From: Streptomyces avermitilis MA-4680 = NBRC 14893 | Lineage (GTDB): Bacteria > Actinomycetota > Actinomycetes > Streptomycetales > Streptomycetaceae | Direction: 5' to 3' | Length of the DNA: 64,000 nucleotides | NCBI RefSeq assembly: GCF_000009765.2 | Contig: NC_003155.5 | Span: forward strand, 186,001 to 250,000 | In this document: positions 34,848 through 43,835 of the stretch, in pieces | Position numbering within the stretch: position 1 is the first letter of the stretch | Layout of the letters: the number at the start of each line of letters is the position of its first letter | Notes under the pieces: generated by a model | Databases searched by the model: none | Seen by the model: only the letters and a program-made list of their open reading frames with translations | Told to the model about the DNA's origin: nothing | Made by a program: the position numbers and the translations under genes

Positions 34848-35402
34848 TCAGTCGAGCTTCGTCGGTCGGAGCATCACCGCGAACACGGGAGAGTCCGGGA
34901 ACGGCTGCTGCAGACCGATGGAGCGATACCCCCAGGCCTCGTACCGGGCCTGCACTGCCCCGTTACCGGCCGCGGGGTTGACCAAAAGCGTCACTCGCTC
35001 CTCTGTTCGGCCGTGGAGCCACGCCTCGTGGAGCTGCCAGGCGACGGAGCGTCCCCTCCACGACTTGCGCACCACAATCTCGTTGAGGGAGACGGTGCGG
35101 TGGCCATCCTCGTGGGTGGTCTCGGCAGGAAGGGGTTCCTTCATCGAGTCCCACCATTTCGTGTCCGGTGCCAGGGCGGTGCCGAAGCAGAAGCCGACTG
35201 GCTGCCCGTCCTCGTATCCCAGAGCTGCGGACCAGCCCGGACGTGCAGCGTAGGCAGACAGCCGCTCGTTGAAGCGGTCGCGGTCGTAGAACGGGCCGGT
35301 GAGCCCAAAGTCCCGGTGTCGTACTTCGACGTGGAGATCGAGTATGGTCTCGCGGATCTCGTCCAGATCCGCAGCCCCGTAGTGCCTCACGTTGACGGTC
35401 AC
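34848..35402 (-). CDS. GNAT family N-acetyltransferase
   Basis: A GTG at 35402 follows GAGGAGGA and gives 184 aa; its GTGA overlaps the stop of the upstream regulator. The N-terminus MTVNVRHYGAADLDEIRE and the acetyl-CoA loop region VSLNEIVVRKSWRGRSVAWQ mark the GNAT fold, and AVQARYEAWGYRSIG is the usual motif B. Substrate unknown. Expressed with the XRE-TPR regulator at 35399-36667. Confidence 0.85.
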   Translation of the reverse strand: MTVNVRHYGAADLDEIRETILDLHVEVRHRDFGLTGPFYDRDRFNERLSAYAARPGWSAALGYEDGQPVGFCFGTALAPDTKWWDSMKEPLPAETTHEDGHRTVSLNEIVVRKSWRGRSVAWQLHEAWLHGRTEERVTLLVNPAAGNGAVQARYEAWGYRSIGLQQPFPDSPVFAVMLRPTKLD

Positions 35403-36667
35403 GCAATTCCTCCTCGGGAATAACGGTCGGCCCACTCGGTCACGAAGTGTGCTCCGGCCGCCTCAGTGGTCAGATCCTGGTCGAAACGCGCGAACAGGGC
35501 CTTGGTGCGCCCTGACAGTGAATCAGGGTCGTCTGGCAATTTCGTCAGCGCGGTAGCGCATGCTGCGTCTGCGTCCCCTTGCCGAAGTTGTGTCGTCGCC
35601 AAGAGGACCGTGTAGTAGACGCGGTTGCGGTGATAGTCAGGCCGCAGGCCGGACAGCGCGCGGTGTAGGTGGGCTTCGGACTCCTCGTTCCGGCCCAGCC
35701 GCATCATTACGAGGCCGGCCAACCCCTCGAATTCGGCCCGGTCGTAGAAGTCCATGTAGGCCGGGCGGAGCTGCTCTGGGGTGGCGCGCTCGTACGCGAC
35801 CTCTGCCTGGCCGAGGGTTCGCACGGCTGCAGCACGCTCTCCAGCTCCCGACTGCACACCAGCCAGACGGGCGGCGGCCAAGGACCGGAAAAGCGGGTCG
35901 CGGCGGCACACCTGAGTCTCCCGGCCCATCTGCGCCGCGGCGAGGGCGTCAGGGAACTGCCGCTGCTGGAGGTGAAGCAGGGCGGCGTGGCCCCACATCC
36001 GCATCTCCATCCCGGCATCGCCGGAGAGCCGCGCAAGGCGCAGGCCTCGGTCGAGGTGCCGTCCCGCGCGCGCGGTCTCCATCCGGTCCAGGGCCGCCCA
36101 CAGGGCGGTGCCCATGAAGGCGGCGGCGAGGAAGTACAGGCGTCGGCGAACGCGCTCGCTGGCGTGGCCGATGGCCATGAGGTCTAAAGCGTGCTGGGCA
36201 TGGGCGACGGCCCGGGTCTCTAGGCCGACGGTGAGACCCGTCGCGGCGTCCGCGGCCACCAAGCGAGCAAAGTTCTCTTCCAGCCGGTTGGCGTCGACCA
36301 TCCCAACGCGGGAAGCACCACTGGACAGATGGGCGGGCCGTAAAGCGGCGGCCGTGAGGGATGCGGTCGCCGTGGTGAAGGCGCGTCGACGCACGTCATC
36401 ATCCTCCGATAGTGCAGGGGTACGACGAGGGGGAGGTATGAAGCCCAGTTCCTCCGCGCTCACTCCGAACTCTGCTTCGAGGACGATCCGTTGTCTCTTA
36501 TGCGGCCAGCGAGTTTTCCCGGCGAGCCAGTGTCGGACGTGCCGATCGGACAGCGCGCCGAGTTTCCCGGTCAACGCCTCGATCCGCTGGTTCAGACGGC
36601 TTGCTAACTCCCCCTGACTTAGTCCAGACCGCTCCATAGCTGCTGCGAGATTGACGTTCGCCGTCAC
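35399..36667 (-). CDS. XRE-family regulator with TPR-like C-terminus
   Basis: I chose GTG at 36667 (MTANVNLAAAMERSGLSQGELASRLN), which starts just before the HTH; the open frame extends upstream but without family similarity. The 422-residue protein has an N-terminal Cro/CI-type HTH with a long hairpin (LSDRHVRHWLAGKTRWPHKR) and a helical repeat domain (residues about 150-400; AVAHAQHALDLMAIGHASER, ALAAAQMGRETQVCRRD). Streptomyces has many of these, often beside HATPase proteins, GNAT enzymes or RiPP genes. It diverges from 36871-38691 over a 203-base gap and probably controls both. Confidence 0.85.
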   Translation of the reverse strand: MTANVNLAAAMERSGLSQGELASRLNQRIEALTGKLGALSDRHVRHWLAGKTRWPHKRQRIVLEAEFGVSAEELGFIPPPRRTPALSEDDDVRRRAFTTATASLTAAALRPAHLSSGASRVGMVDANRLEENFARLVAADAATGLTVGLETRAVAHAQHALDLMAIGHASERVRRRLYFLAAAFMGTALWAALDRMETARAGRHLDRGLRLARLSGDAGMEMRMWGHAALLHLQQRQFPDALAAAQMGRETQVCRRDPLFRSLAAARLAGVQSGAGERAAAVRTLGQAEVAYERATPEQLRPAYMDFYDRAEFEGLAGLVMMRLGRNEESEAHLHRALSGLRPDYHRNRVYYTVLLATTQLRQGDADAACATALTKLPDDPDSLSGRTKALFARFDQDLTTEAAGAHFVTEWADRYSRGGIA

Positions 36668-36870
36668 GGCCCCACGGTAGTCCTCTACCCCGGACTCCGG
36701 CCCTCCGAAGGTAAAAATTTCCGGTCCGAGGCCGACGGGCCCTCTCCGCTTTTTCCTTTGCCCTGCGCGTAGTCGCCCGTTGACTAACGAGGCAGAGCAA
36801 CGGCGCTGAGCGTCAAGTGCCCGGTGCCGCTGCACCCGTTCACTACTTCCGTCGATCCGGAGGACTGGGC

Positions 36871-38691
36871 ATGACATCGACTGCGCTCGACGCACTGACG
36901 AGCGCCATCCCTCGCTCCGTGCGTACAGGCCACGAGGTGTCCATCGAACGCGATCCCGCTTCGATGCCGGGACACCTCACGAAGGCAGACTCCGTCTGGC
37001 CCGGTCGGCTCCGTCGCATTATCCGGGCCGGTCTGAAGCTCTGGAACCAGCCGGCCCTGGTCGAGACCGCGGAACTCCTCACGACAGAGCTGGTCACGAA
37101 CGCTTTCCGCCACGGCAGCGGTACCGACATCGGCTTTCGCTTGCTCATCAGTGGCGATCACGTCGTCATCGAGGTCCGGGATGGCTCTCCGGATCGGCCC
37201 GTCCTGCGCCGCGCGTCCCCTGAGGACGAGGACGGCCGCGGTCTCGCCCTTGTCAGCGCCATGGCCGACGAATGGGGCACGACCTCCGACGGCACGACGA
37301 CCTGGTGCACCCTCCCTCTCCGCAAAGGATCTGACCACCCGATGCAACGCACCGCCACACCCGTACCGTCGTTACGCGAGTACCCCGCCATTCAACTCCC
37401 CGGAAACCCCAACACGGTCACTCGAGCACGCACGATCGCCCGATCTGGACTCACCGTCCTCGACTGGCAGGGAGACGTTCACGCTGCCACAGAGGTGGTA
37501 GCGATCCGGCGAACACCCCAGCCTGCGACCCTGCTTACTGAGGAAGCGAAAGGGACAGTGATGGACTGGCGAACGCGGGCCATGCGCCTGGCCGGCGAGG
37601 TCGTCCGACCGGAGTCACGCTGGCACGAACCGGTAGCCACCGTGCCGCGGCACGAGTTCGTGCCGCGCTGGTGGCAGAGCGACGGTGACGCCTGGTTACT
37701 GCGTGACGGCCCGGCTGCCCCGGATGCCTGGCTTGAGGCGGCCTACACCGATCAGACGCTCGTGACCCGCGTCGACGCGTGCCCCGCCGATCATGCCGCC
37801 CCTGGCGCCATGGCCAGTGGAACGCCGACGTCATCGTCCACGCTGCCCAGCTTGGTCGTGCGGATGTACCGGCACGCGATGATCGCCGAAAATTCCGATG
37901 TGCTGGTGACCACCGGTACCGGCTACGGAACCGCCCTCGCCTGCGCCCGGCTCGGCCATGCCCGGGTCACGAGCATCGACGTGGACGCCGACCTGGTGAA
38001 GGCGGCCTCGGACCGGCTCGTGCTGGTGGCGGGGTACCGGCCACAGATGGCTGTTGGCGACATCACCGGTGAACTGCCCGGCGCCTACGACCGGATCATC
38101 GCCACGGTGTCGGTGCGGCCCGTGCCCGTTTCCTGGCTGTCCGCTCTCCGGCCGGGTGGGAGGCTGGTGACGACCATCGCCGGTACGGGGCTGATCCTGG
38201 CCGCCGACAAGACCAACGAAGGCGGCGCTACAGGCCGTATCGAATGGGACCGGGCCGGGTTCATGCCGACTCGCCACGGCGCCGACTACGGGCCGCCCGC
38301 AGACGACGTGTGGCAGGAGGCGGCAGAGGCAGACGGAGAGGACGTCATCACCAGCCGCTACCCGCTGCTATACCCGCCGGATGCATGGGACGTGATGTCG
38401 ATGCTCGAGCTCCAGATCCCCGGCATCACGTACCGGCGCAGCATGGACGGTGGCAACCGCACCGTGTGGCTGCTGCACCCCGACGGCTCATGGGCCCGCG
38501 CCACAGCCCGCGGGTTCCTCGACTCGCCGACCGTGCACCAAGGCGGCCCGCGCCGGCTGTGGAGCGACCTGGACCGCATCCGCAACCGGCTCAACCGCGA
38601 GGGCGCCCTGCCCGTGTACGGAGCCCAGGTCACCATCACGCCGGATGGAACAACCACCCTGACACGCGGCTCCTGGTCCTTCACCCTCTGA
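36871..38691 (+). CDS. HATPase-protein isoaspartyl-methyltransferase-like fusion
   Basis: The ATG at 36871 follows CCGGAGGA. The 606-residue product has an N-terminal anti-sigma-type HATPase_c domain (N-box TELVTNAFRHG near residues 72-80; G2 box GRGLALVSAMADEWG near 123), a linker around residues 160-215, and a methyltransferase domain resembling protein-L-isoaspartate O-methyltransferases (AM-dependent motif I GTGYG at 349-353, ATVPRHEFVP before it, SALRPGGRLV later). Related PIMT-like enzymes modify ribosomal peptides such as FxLD-type or lanthipeptide/graspetide products. I see no precursor peptide or cyclase nearby, so the substrate is open. The divergent XRE regulator is its likely controller. 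Confidence 0.8.
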   Translation: MTSTALDALTSAIPRSVRTGHEVSIERDPASMPGHLTKADSVWPGRLRRIIRAGLKLWNQPALVETAELLTTELVTNAFRHGSGTDIGFRLLISGDHVVIEVRDGSPDRPVLRRASPEDEDGRGLALVSAMADEWGTTSDGTTTWCTLPLRKGSDHPMQRTATPVPSLREYPAIQLPGNPNTVTRARTIARSGLTVLDWQGDVHAATEVVAIRRTPQPATLLTEEAKGTVMDWRTRAMRLAGEVVRPESRWHEPVATVPRHEFVPRWWQSDGDAWLLRDGPAAPDAWLEAAYTDQTLVTRVDACPADHAAPGAMASGTPTSSSTLPSLVVRMYRHAMIAENSDVLVTTGTGYGTALACARLGHARVTSIDVDADLVKAASDRLVLVAGYRPQMAVGDITGELPGAYDRIIATVSVRPVPVSWLSALRPGGRLVTTIAGTGLILAADKTNEGGATGRIEWDRAGFMPTRHGADYGPPADDVWQEAAEADGEDVITSRYPLLYPPDAWDVMSMLELQIPGITYRRSMDGGNRTVWLLHPDGSWARATARGFLDSPTVHQGGPRRLWSDLDRIRNRLNREGALPVYGAQVTITPDGTTTLTRGSWSFTL

Positions 38692-38705
38692 GGCTGTGGG
38701 GGCTC

Positions 38706-39014
38706 GGAGCCCTCTCCCCTAGGACGGCTCTCGCCATGTCTGAGCTACTGACCACGGTGCTCGACCATGCATGACCCGCCCCAGGGACGCGGGCGCCGAG
38801 CACCCACGGCACCGTCACCAAAGTCTTTGACCGGCTGTTTCTCTGCGTGCGCGACTACGCTCCCCTCCCGCCAAGTGGCATGTCGGCCTCAATGGAGGCC
38901 GAGCACGGCCGGGGCTTCCTGCTCGTCTTGTGCAGCGTTGACGACCACGGAGTGTCCCCGGCAGCACACGATGGTGAAATCGTCTGGGTCACCATCCTTG
39001 AGCGCCCCCAGTAG
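38706..39014 (+). pseudogene. HATPase (anti-sigma-like) gene remnant with in-frame stop
   Basis: In one frame, SPRTALAMSELLTTVLDHA (N-box, compare SELLTNVV-H) is stopped by TGA at 38772-38774. The same frame continues without shift to VFDRLFLCVRDYAP, EHGRGFLLVLCSVDDHGVSP (G-box) and GEIVWVTILERPQ, ending with TAG at 39012-39014. That is a recognisable C-terminal two-thirds of a HATPase regulator, missing its N-terminus. The neighbouring fusion (36871-38691) carries an intact copy of this domain. Confidence 0.6.
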
Positions 39015-39237
39015 CCGTCAAGCCGCCGGAAACGGCCGCATGACCCCCTCTGCTGTCCGTCACTGCCTCTGATCTGCTGCCGAGCGCAGTCTTCCGCTTT
39101 GGCCTCCCCGTGCTGAGCAAGTTGGCTGCCGCTCAGCGGCACTCGCCCCCCTTTCGAGGACTCTCCTCCATGCCCCTTTTATGTATGACGGGCCGGGTGC
39201 CCTCCCCGCGTCCCTCTCTTTTCGTGGCGGTGCGCCG

Positions 39238-40227
39238 ATGACCCGCGATGACACGCCCCTGATCACTCACCTTGCGGGCCGTGACGAAGAACTCCGCCTC
39301 GCTCTCGAAGATCTCGGGCTGGACCGGTATCTCGCCGCAAAGCGCCTGCTTCGGGCCACGGGTACCGACTGGGGGCTGCGCACCTCGCGCAGTCAGGTCC
39401 TGGCCGTCGTCGCCGCCAACAGCCGTGCGATCGAGTCGTGGTGCTCGGAGGAGCCCGAGGACGTGGACGCGAGGATGATGTGGGCTCGCGTGCTCACCCA
39501 GAGGCTACTCAACGCTCACCGCAGGGGACTGTCGGGTCAGGACCTGGTCAACGGTGTCCACACAGTCTGGGCGGCGTGCAGGGCTGCTGCGGAGCGGTGG
39601 CCCGAAGACCCGGTGCCCTACGTGTGCTACCTGGCGCTGGCGCAGACGGACATCGACCAGCGGTTTCCTCACAGTCCGGTGCACTGGGCCACGCCGGCCG
39701 ATGCCATGCTGCCGCCGGGTCCGTGGAGATTGCTGAACTGGGTCAACCAGCGGGATCCCGGCAGCCGGGAGGCGTATCACCGGATGCTCCAGGTCTTTCA
39801 GGCCCGCGCCCGGGGAGCCCTGGATTTTGCCCAGTGGGTAGCCTCCGTCGCACCGGAGGGATCGGCGCTGAAGGTTTTGCCGCTGTACGCCTACGTCGAG
39901 TCCTACCGGCTGCTTCGGCAGCGTTCGCAGAGCGTCGGTGTGATCGCTTACTGGGCCACCGAGGACAAGGCTCACTACGCCCGTCAGGCCCTGTACGGCT
40001 GGTTCGCCCACGCCGATCCGCGCTCACTGTCCCTGCTGGACCTGAACTACCTGGCGCACGGACTGACCGCCACCGGCGTGGGACAGGCCACTGCCGTGTT
40101 CGAGGAGATCGGCAACCACGTCACGCCCGCCCCGTGGATCCACGTCACCCCGAACCCCCAGTGGTGGCAGGACGATTTCCGTTCCGCACGCCGCAGAGCG
40201 CTGACGGCTACAAGCGGGCGCCGATGA
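39238..40227 (+). CDS. Hypothetical protein, 329 aa
   Basis: ATG 39238 starts MTRDDTPLITHLAGRDEELR; an in-frame ATG at 39181 would add 19 unlikely residues. The protein is helical and rich in Trp and Arg (RTSRSQVLAVVAANSRAIES; WARVLTQRLLNAHRRG; WASVAPEGSALKVL), with no signal peptide or membrane helix and no motif I recognise. The pattern of helical pairs suggests a TPR-like fold. It precedes the permease by 84 bases and may be co-transcribed. Confidence 0.65.
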   Translation: MTRDDTPLITHLAGRDEELRLALEDLGLDRYLAAKRLLRATGTDWGLRTSRSQVLAVVAANSRAIESWCSEEPEDVDARMMWARVLTQRLLNAHRRGLSGQDLVNGVHTVWAACRAAAERWPEDPVPYVCYLALAQTDIDQRFPHSPVHWATPADAMLPPGPWRLLNWVNQRDPGSREAYHRMLQVFQARARGALDFAQWVASVAPEGSALKVLPLYAYVESYRLLRQRSQSVGVIAYWATEDKAHYARQALYGWFAHADPRSLSLLDLNYLAHGLTATGVGQATAVFEEIGNHVTPAPWIHVTPNPQWWQDDFRSARRRALTATSGRR

Positions 40228-40311
40228 CCATCCGAGCACCCCCGCAGCCCTGCCCCGCTCACCGTTGCCCCCTTCACCCTTCACCCCCCTTTCGATCAGA
40301 GGATTTCTCCG

Positions 40312-41820
40312 TTGTCTGCGAGAAGAACCAGAGTCCAGCTCGACGATGACGCCGCGCTGCGCGCGCACGGCTACCACCCCGAACTGGCCCGCCGGATGGG
40401 CGGGTTCGGGAACTTCGCCATCAGCTTCTCCGTGATCTGCATCCTGGCCGGCGGCATGACCTTATTCGGCTACGGCCTGAACACCGGCGGCCCCGCCGTC
40501 ATGATGTGGGGCTGGGTCGGTATCGGCTTCATGACGCTGCTGCTGGGCATGTGCCTGGCCGAGGTGACCTCCGCCTACCCCACCTCGGGCGGCCTGTATT
40601 ACATGGCTCACCGGCTCGGCGGGCCCCGCTGGGCCTGGGTGACGGGCTGGCTCAACCTGCTGGGCCTGCTCGGCGCAATCGCCGGCATCGACTACGGCTG
40701 CGCCCTGTTCATCGGCGCGTTCGCCAGCCTCCAGTGGGACCTTGTGCCCACACCCGAGACAACGATCCTGATCTTCGCGGGCATCCTGCTCCTGCACGGC
40801 ACTTTGAACGCGCTCGGCGTGCGCCTGGTCAACGTCCTCAACAGCATCTCGGTGTGGTGGCAGATCTCCGGCGTCCTGCTGATCGGAGGGACCCTGACCC
40901 TCGCCCCGGCCGAGCACCAGAGCGCCGGCTTCGTGTTCGGCCACTTCCACAACGCCACCGGCTTCACCAGCCCCGTCTACGTGGCCGCCCTCGGCTGCCT
41001 GCTGGCCGCCTACACGTTCTGCGGCTACGACGCCTCCTCCCACCTCTCCGAGGAGACCAGCCAGGCACAGGTGTCGGCGCCCAAGGGCATCGTCCGCAGC
41101 ATCGGCTACTCATGGATCGCCGGGTTCATCCTGCTGGCAGGCATGCTGTTCGCCGTCCAGGACTACACCGGCACCCAGGGCTCGAGCACAGGCGTGCCAC
41201 CGGCGCAGATCTTCATCGATGTCCTGGGCACGGGTGTGGCCAAGGGGCTGCTGATGGTAGTGATCGTGGCACAGCTGTTCTGCGGAAACGCGGAAACCGC
41301 CGCGGCCTCCCGCATGGTGTTTGCGTTCTCGCGGGACGGGGCTCTGCCGTTCTCCTCGACGTGGCGGCGTGTCACCCATCGCACCCGCACCCCCATCGCC
41401 GCGGTGTGGCTGTCCGTGGGCGTCGCGCTGGTCCTGGCGCTGCCGAGCTTGTATTCGCCGGCCGCGTACGCCGCCGTCACCGCGATCAACGTCATCGGGA
41501 TCACGCCTGCGTACGTGATCCCCGTCTACCTGCGCCTGCGTGCCGGTGACCGCTTCCAGGCGGGCCCGTGGAACCTTGGTGGCTGGAGCAAGCCCCTCGG
41601 CTGGATCTCCGTCACCTACGTGGCTGTTCTGACCGTCGTGTTCTGCCTGCCGCAGGCCTCGCCCGTCACCGCACAGTCCTTCAACTACGCGGGCCTCGCG
41701 CTGGCGGTGGTCCTGCTCCTCGCGTGGGCCATGTGGATCACCAAGGGCAAGCGGCACTACAAGATCCCCCCGCTCGGCAGTGCGGCCGAGAACACGGCAC
41801 TCGCCGGTGAGGTGATGTGA
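40312..41820 (+). CDS. Amino acid permease (APC superfamily)
   Basis: A TTG at 40312 follows AGAGGA. The 502-residue product has the 12-helix layout of APC transporters: FGNFAISFSVICILAGGMTL (TM1), EVTSAYPTSGGLYYMAHRLG after TM2, AVTAINVIGITPAYVIPVYL later, and a cytoplasmic C-terminus. The SYPTSGG-type motif is typical of amino-acid/polyamine/GABA permeases. It is translationally joined to the glutamine-synthetase-family gene, so both likely handle an amine or glutamyl compound. Confidence 0.9.
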   Translation: MSARRTRVQLDDDAALRAHGYHPELARRMGGFGNFAISFSVICILAGGMTLFGYGLNTGGPAVMMWGWVGIGFMTLLLGMCLAEVTSAYPTSGGLYYMAHRLGGPRWAWVTGWLNLLGLLGAIAGIDYGCALFIGAFASLQWDLVPTPETTILIFAGILLLHGTLNALGVRLVNVLNSISVWWQISGVLLIGGTLTLAPAEHQSAGFVFGHFHNATGFTSPVYVAALGCLLAAYTFCGYDASSHLSEETSQAQVSAPKGIVRSIGYSWIAGFILLAGMLFAVQDYTGTQGSSTGVPPAQIFIDVLGTGVAKGLLMVVIVAQLFCGNAETAAASRMVFAFSRDGALPFSSTWRRVTHRTRTPIAAVWLSVGVALVLALPSLYSPAAYAAVTAINVIGITPAYVIPVYLRLRAGDRFQAGPWNLGGWSKPLGWISVTYVAVLTVVFCLPQASPVTAQSFNYAGLALAVVLLLAWAMWITKGKRHYKIPPLGSAAENTALAGEVM

Positions 41821-43213
41821 TGTCCGGCCAGATCAGCCACCACCTCTCCCCCACCCCCGCCCCCGGGCTGGTGACACTCGAAGAGCTCGGCCACCTCGTT
41901 CAAGGCCGTGAGATCGACACGGTGATGGTCGCCGTCCCGGACCTGAGGGGCCGGCTGATGGGCAAGAACCTCGACGCCCACCACTTCCTGACCAAGCTGC
42001 CCGGCGGACCGGAGATGTGCGCCTACATCCTGGCGACAGACGTGGACATGAACCCGCTGGACGGGTTCGAACTCGCCGGCTGGCACACCGGATACGGAGA
42101 CCTGCGTGTCGTCCCCGACCTGGGCACCATCCGGCGCCTGAACTACCTGCCAGGCACGGTCCTCGTACACGGCAACGCCGTACACCCCGACGGCCGCCCC
42201 GTCGCCGTCGCACCACGGGAGATCCTCCGCAGCCAACTGCGGGCCCTCGCCGTCCACGGCCTGCAGGCACGCGTCGGCATCGAGAGCGAATTCGTCCTCT
42301 ACAAAGGCACCGAAGCACAGCTGCGCCGATCCGGGTTCAGGAACCCGACACCCGTGTCCCCCGACAACCTCGACTACGCGCTGGACCGCCCGCCCGCCCT
42401 GAACGCGTTCTTCCACGACCTGCACAACGCCCTGCACGAAGCAGGCGCACCAATCGAGGCCATCAAAACGGAAGGAGCCCCAGGCCAGATCGAAGTGGCC
42501 TGGCCCTACGGGACACCCCCGTGGGCGCATGCGACACCTACACCCTCCACAAACACGCCGTCCGTCACATCGCCGCACAACACCGCCTCACACCCACGTT
42601 CATGGCCGCCCCGCAGACCGGCACCGGATCCGGCCTCCACCTGCACATCTCCCTGTGGCGCGACGACGAGGCGGCCTTCGCCATGCGTCCACGCGAGGAG
42701 CTGCCCGAGCTACTCCAGCACTCCATTGCCGGGCTGATCGACGCACTGCCGCAGCTGGTTCCGCTGTACGCACCCACCCCCAACTCCTACAAACGATATG
42801 TCCGCCACTCCTTCGCCCCCACCAACTACACCTGGGGACGCGACAACCGCACCTGCGCCATCCGCATCACAGGCCACCACGCCTGCACACACCTGGAAGT
42901 ACGCCTGCCGGGAGCCGACGCCAACCCCTACCTCGCACTCGCCGCGACCATCGCGGCCATCGTCTACGGCCTCAACAACCATCCCAAGCTCCCCGAGCCC
43001 TGCACCGGCGACGCCTACCACGCTGCCGACCCGCTCCCCGTGCCACGCAACCTCGAAGAAGCCCTCACCGACTTCCAACAAAGCAGCATCGCACTGCGCG
43101 CATTCAGCACACCCGTAGTGCAGCACTACGCCCGCGCTGCCGAGGTTGAGATCGAGGCACAGCACGGCCAGGTCACAGACATCGACCGCAAGCGGGGGTT
43201 CCTCCGTGCGTGA
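41820..43213 (+). pseudogene. Glutamine-synthetase-family gene split by a frameshift
   Basis: The ATG at 41820 overlaps the permease stop. The first frame runs through VPDLRGRLMGKNLDAHHF, GIESEFVLYKGTE (catalytic Glu residues) and EGAPGQIEVAWPYGTPP; the protein sense then shifts near the C5 run at 42516-42520 to VGACDTYTLHKHAVRHIAAQ, TGSGLHLHISLW and RHSFAPTNYTWGRDNRT and ends at 43213. Every expected GS element is present in one frame or the other, and one base added or removed restores a protein of about 464 aa. Likely gamma-glutamyl-polyamine-type rather than the housekeeping enzyme, given its permease partner. Whether it is a true lesion or a sequencing error is open. Confidence 0.75.
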
Positions 43214-43448
43214 TCTCCTCCCTCGTGCCGCAGAGATCCAGCGGCTCAGCCCTGCCGCTATCGAGGCTCCCGCGGCCGATCCCGAGTGCTCAGGCCGTAT
43301 GGACCGCATCACGAGCGTCGTGCTGTGCCTGCTGTTCGACCTGGCTCAGCAAGCGGCACGCTTCGGCTCCGGCATAAACCCGTGGGGGCAGCTCGCTGTG
43401 TACGACGGCGACGACTTCTCGCTTTTCACCGCTGAAGGGTCAACATGA
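43206..43448 (+). CDS. Small hypothetical protein, 80 aa
   Basis: A GTG at 43206 overlaps the end of the glutamine-synthetase frame, preceded by GGGGG. The product (VRDLLPRAAEIQRLSPAAIE; LLFDLAQQAARFGSGINPW) ends GQLAVYDGDDFSLFTAEGST. I recognise no family. Overlap and codon use argue for translation. Confidence 0.4.
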   Translation: MRDLLPRAAEIQRLSPAAIEAPAADPECSGRMDRITSVVLCLLFDLAQQAARFGSGINPWGQLAVYDGDDFSLFTAEGST

Positions 43449-43565
43449 AATGCCGCGTCGTGACCTCCCGCCCGCCGGACCGCACGAAGTCCGCGATCAC
43501 CTGATGACTCCCGTCCCGGCGCGGTTGTCAGGCCAAGAACGGCAAGGCCGCCAGGCCTCGGATTC

Positions 43566-43835
43566 CTAACGATCGTCGAAGTGCATGGCCCTCGCCAGCT
43601 GCACGTCGACCTCCCAGTCATCAGGGCGAGCAGATGGATTCACCCATTGGAATCCAGACTTCTCCCATTTACCCCTAGCTCGAATTACTCCCGTGGGGGT
43701 TGAGTCTTCGTACCCAAACTCAACCCCGCAACAGTCGCAAATCTCGTAGCTGGGCGCCTTCCCGTCTTCCCCCCAAGGGGGGTCGCCCTGCAGAAGGCCA
43801 CAGACTCGGCAGTGCATGTAGGTGTCACTGGGCAT
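43566..43835 (-). CDS. Candidate immunity protein for the RHS toxin
   Basis: The ATG at 43835 lies inside the 3' end of the RHS gene (overlap 11 bases), the usual place of an immunity gene. The 89-residue product has two Cys pairs, CRVCGLL and CDCCGVEFGYED, with PPWGEDGKAPSYEI between, and ends WEVDVQLARAMHFDD. This small Zn-binding family (CxxC, PPWGEDG, CxCCGVEFGYED) is known to me mainly as uncharacterised proteins next to toxins. It would neutralise the C-terminal toxin domain in the cytoplasm. Confidence 0.7.
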   Translation of the reverse strand: MPSDTYMHCRVCGLLQGDPPWGEDGKAPSYEICDCCGVEFGYEDSTPTGVIRARGKWEKSGFQWVNPSARPDDWEVDVQLARAMHFDDR

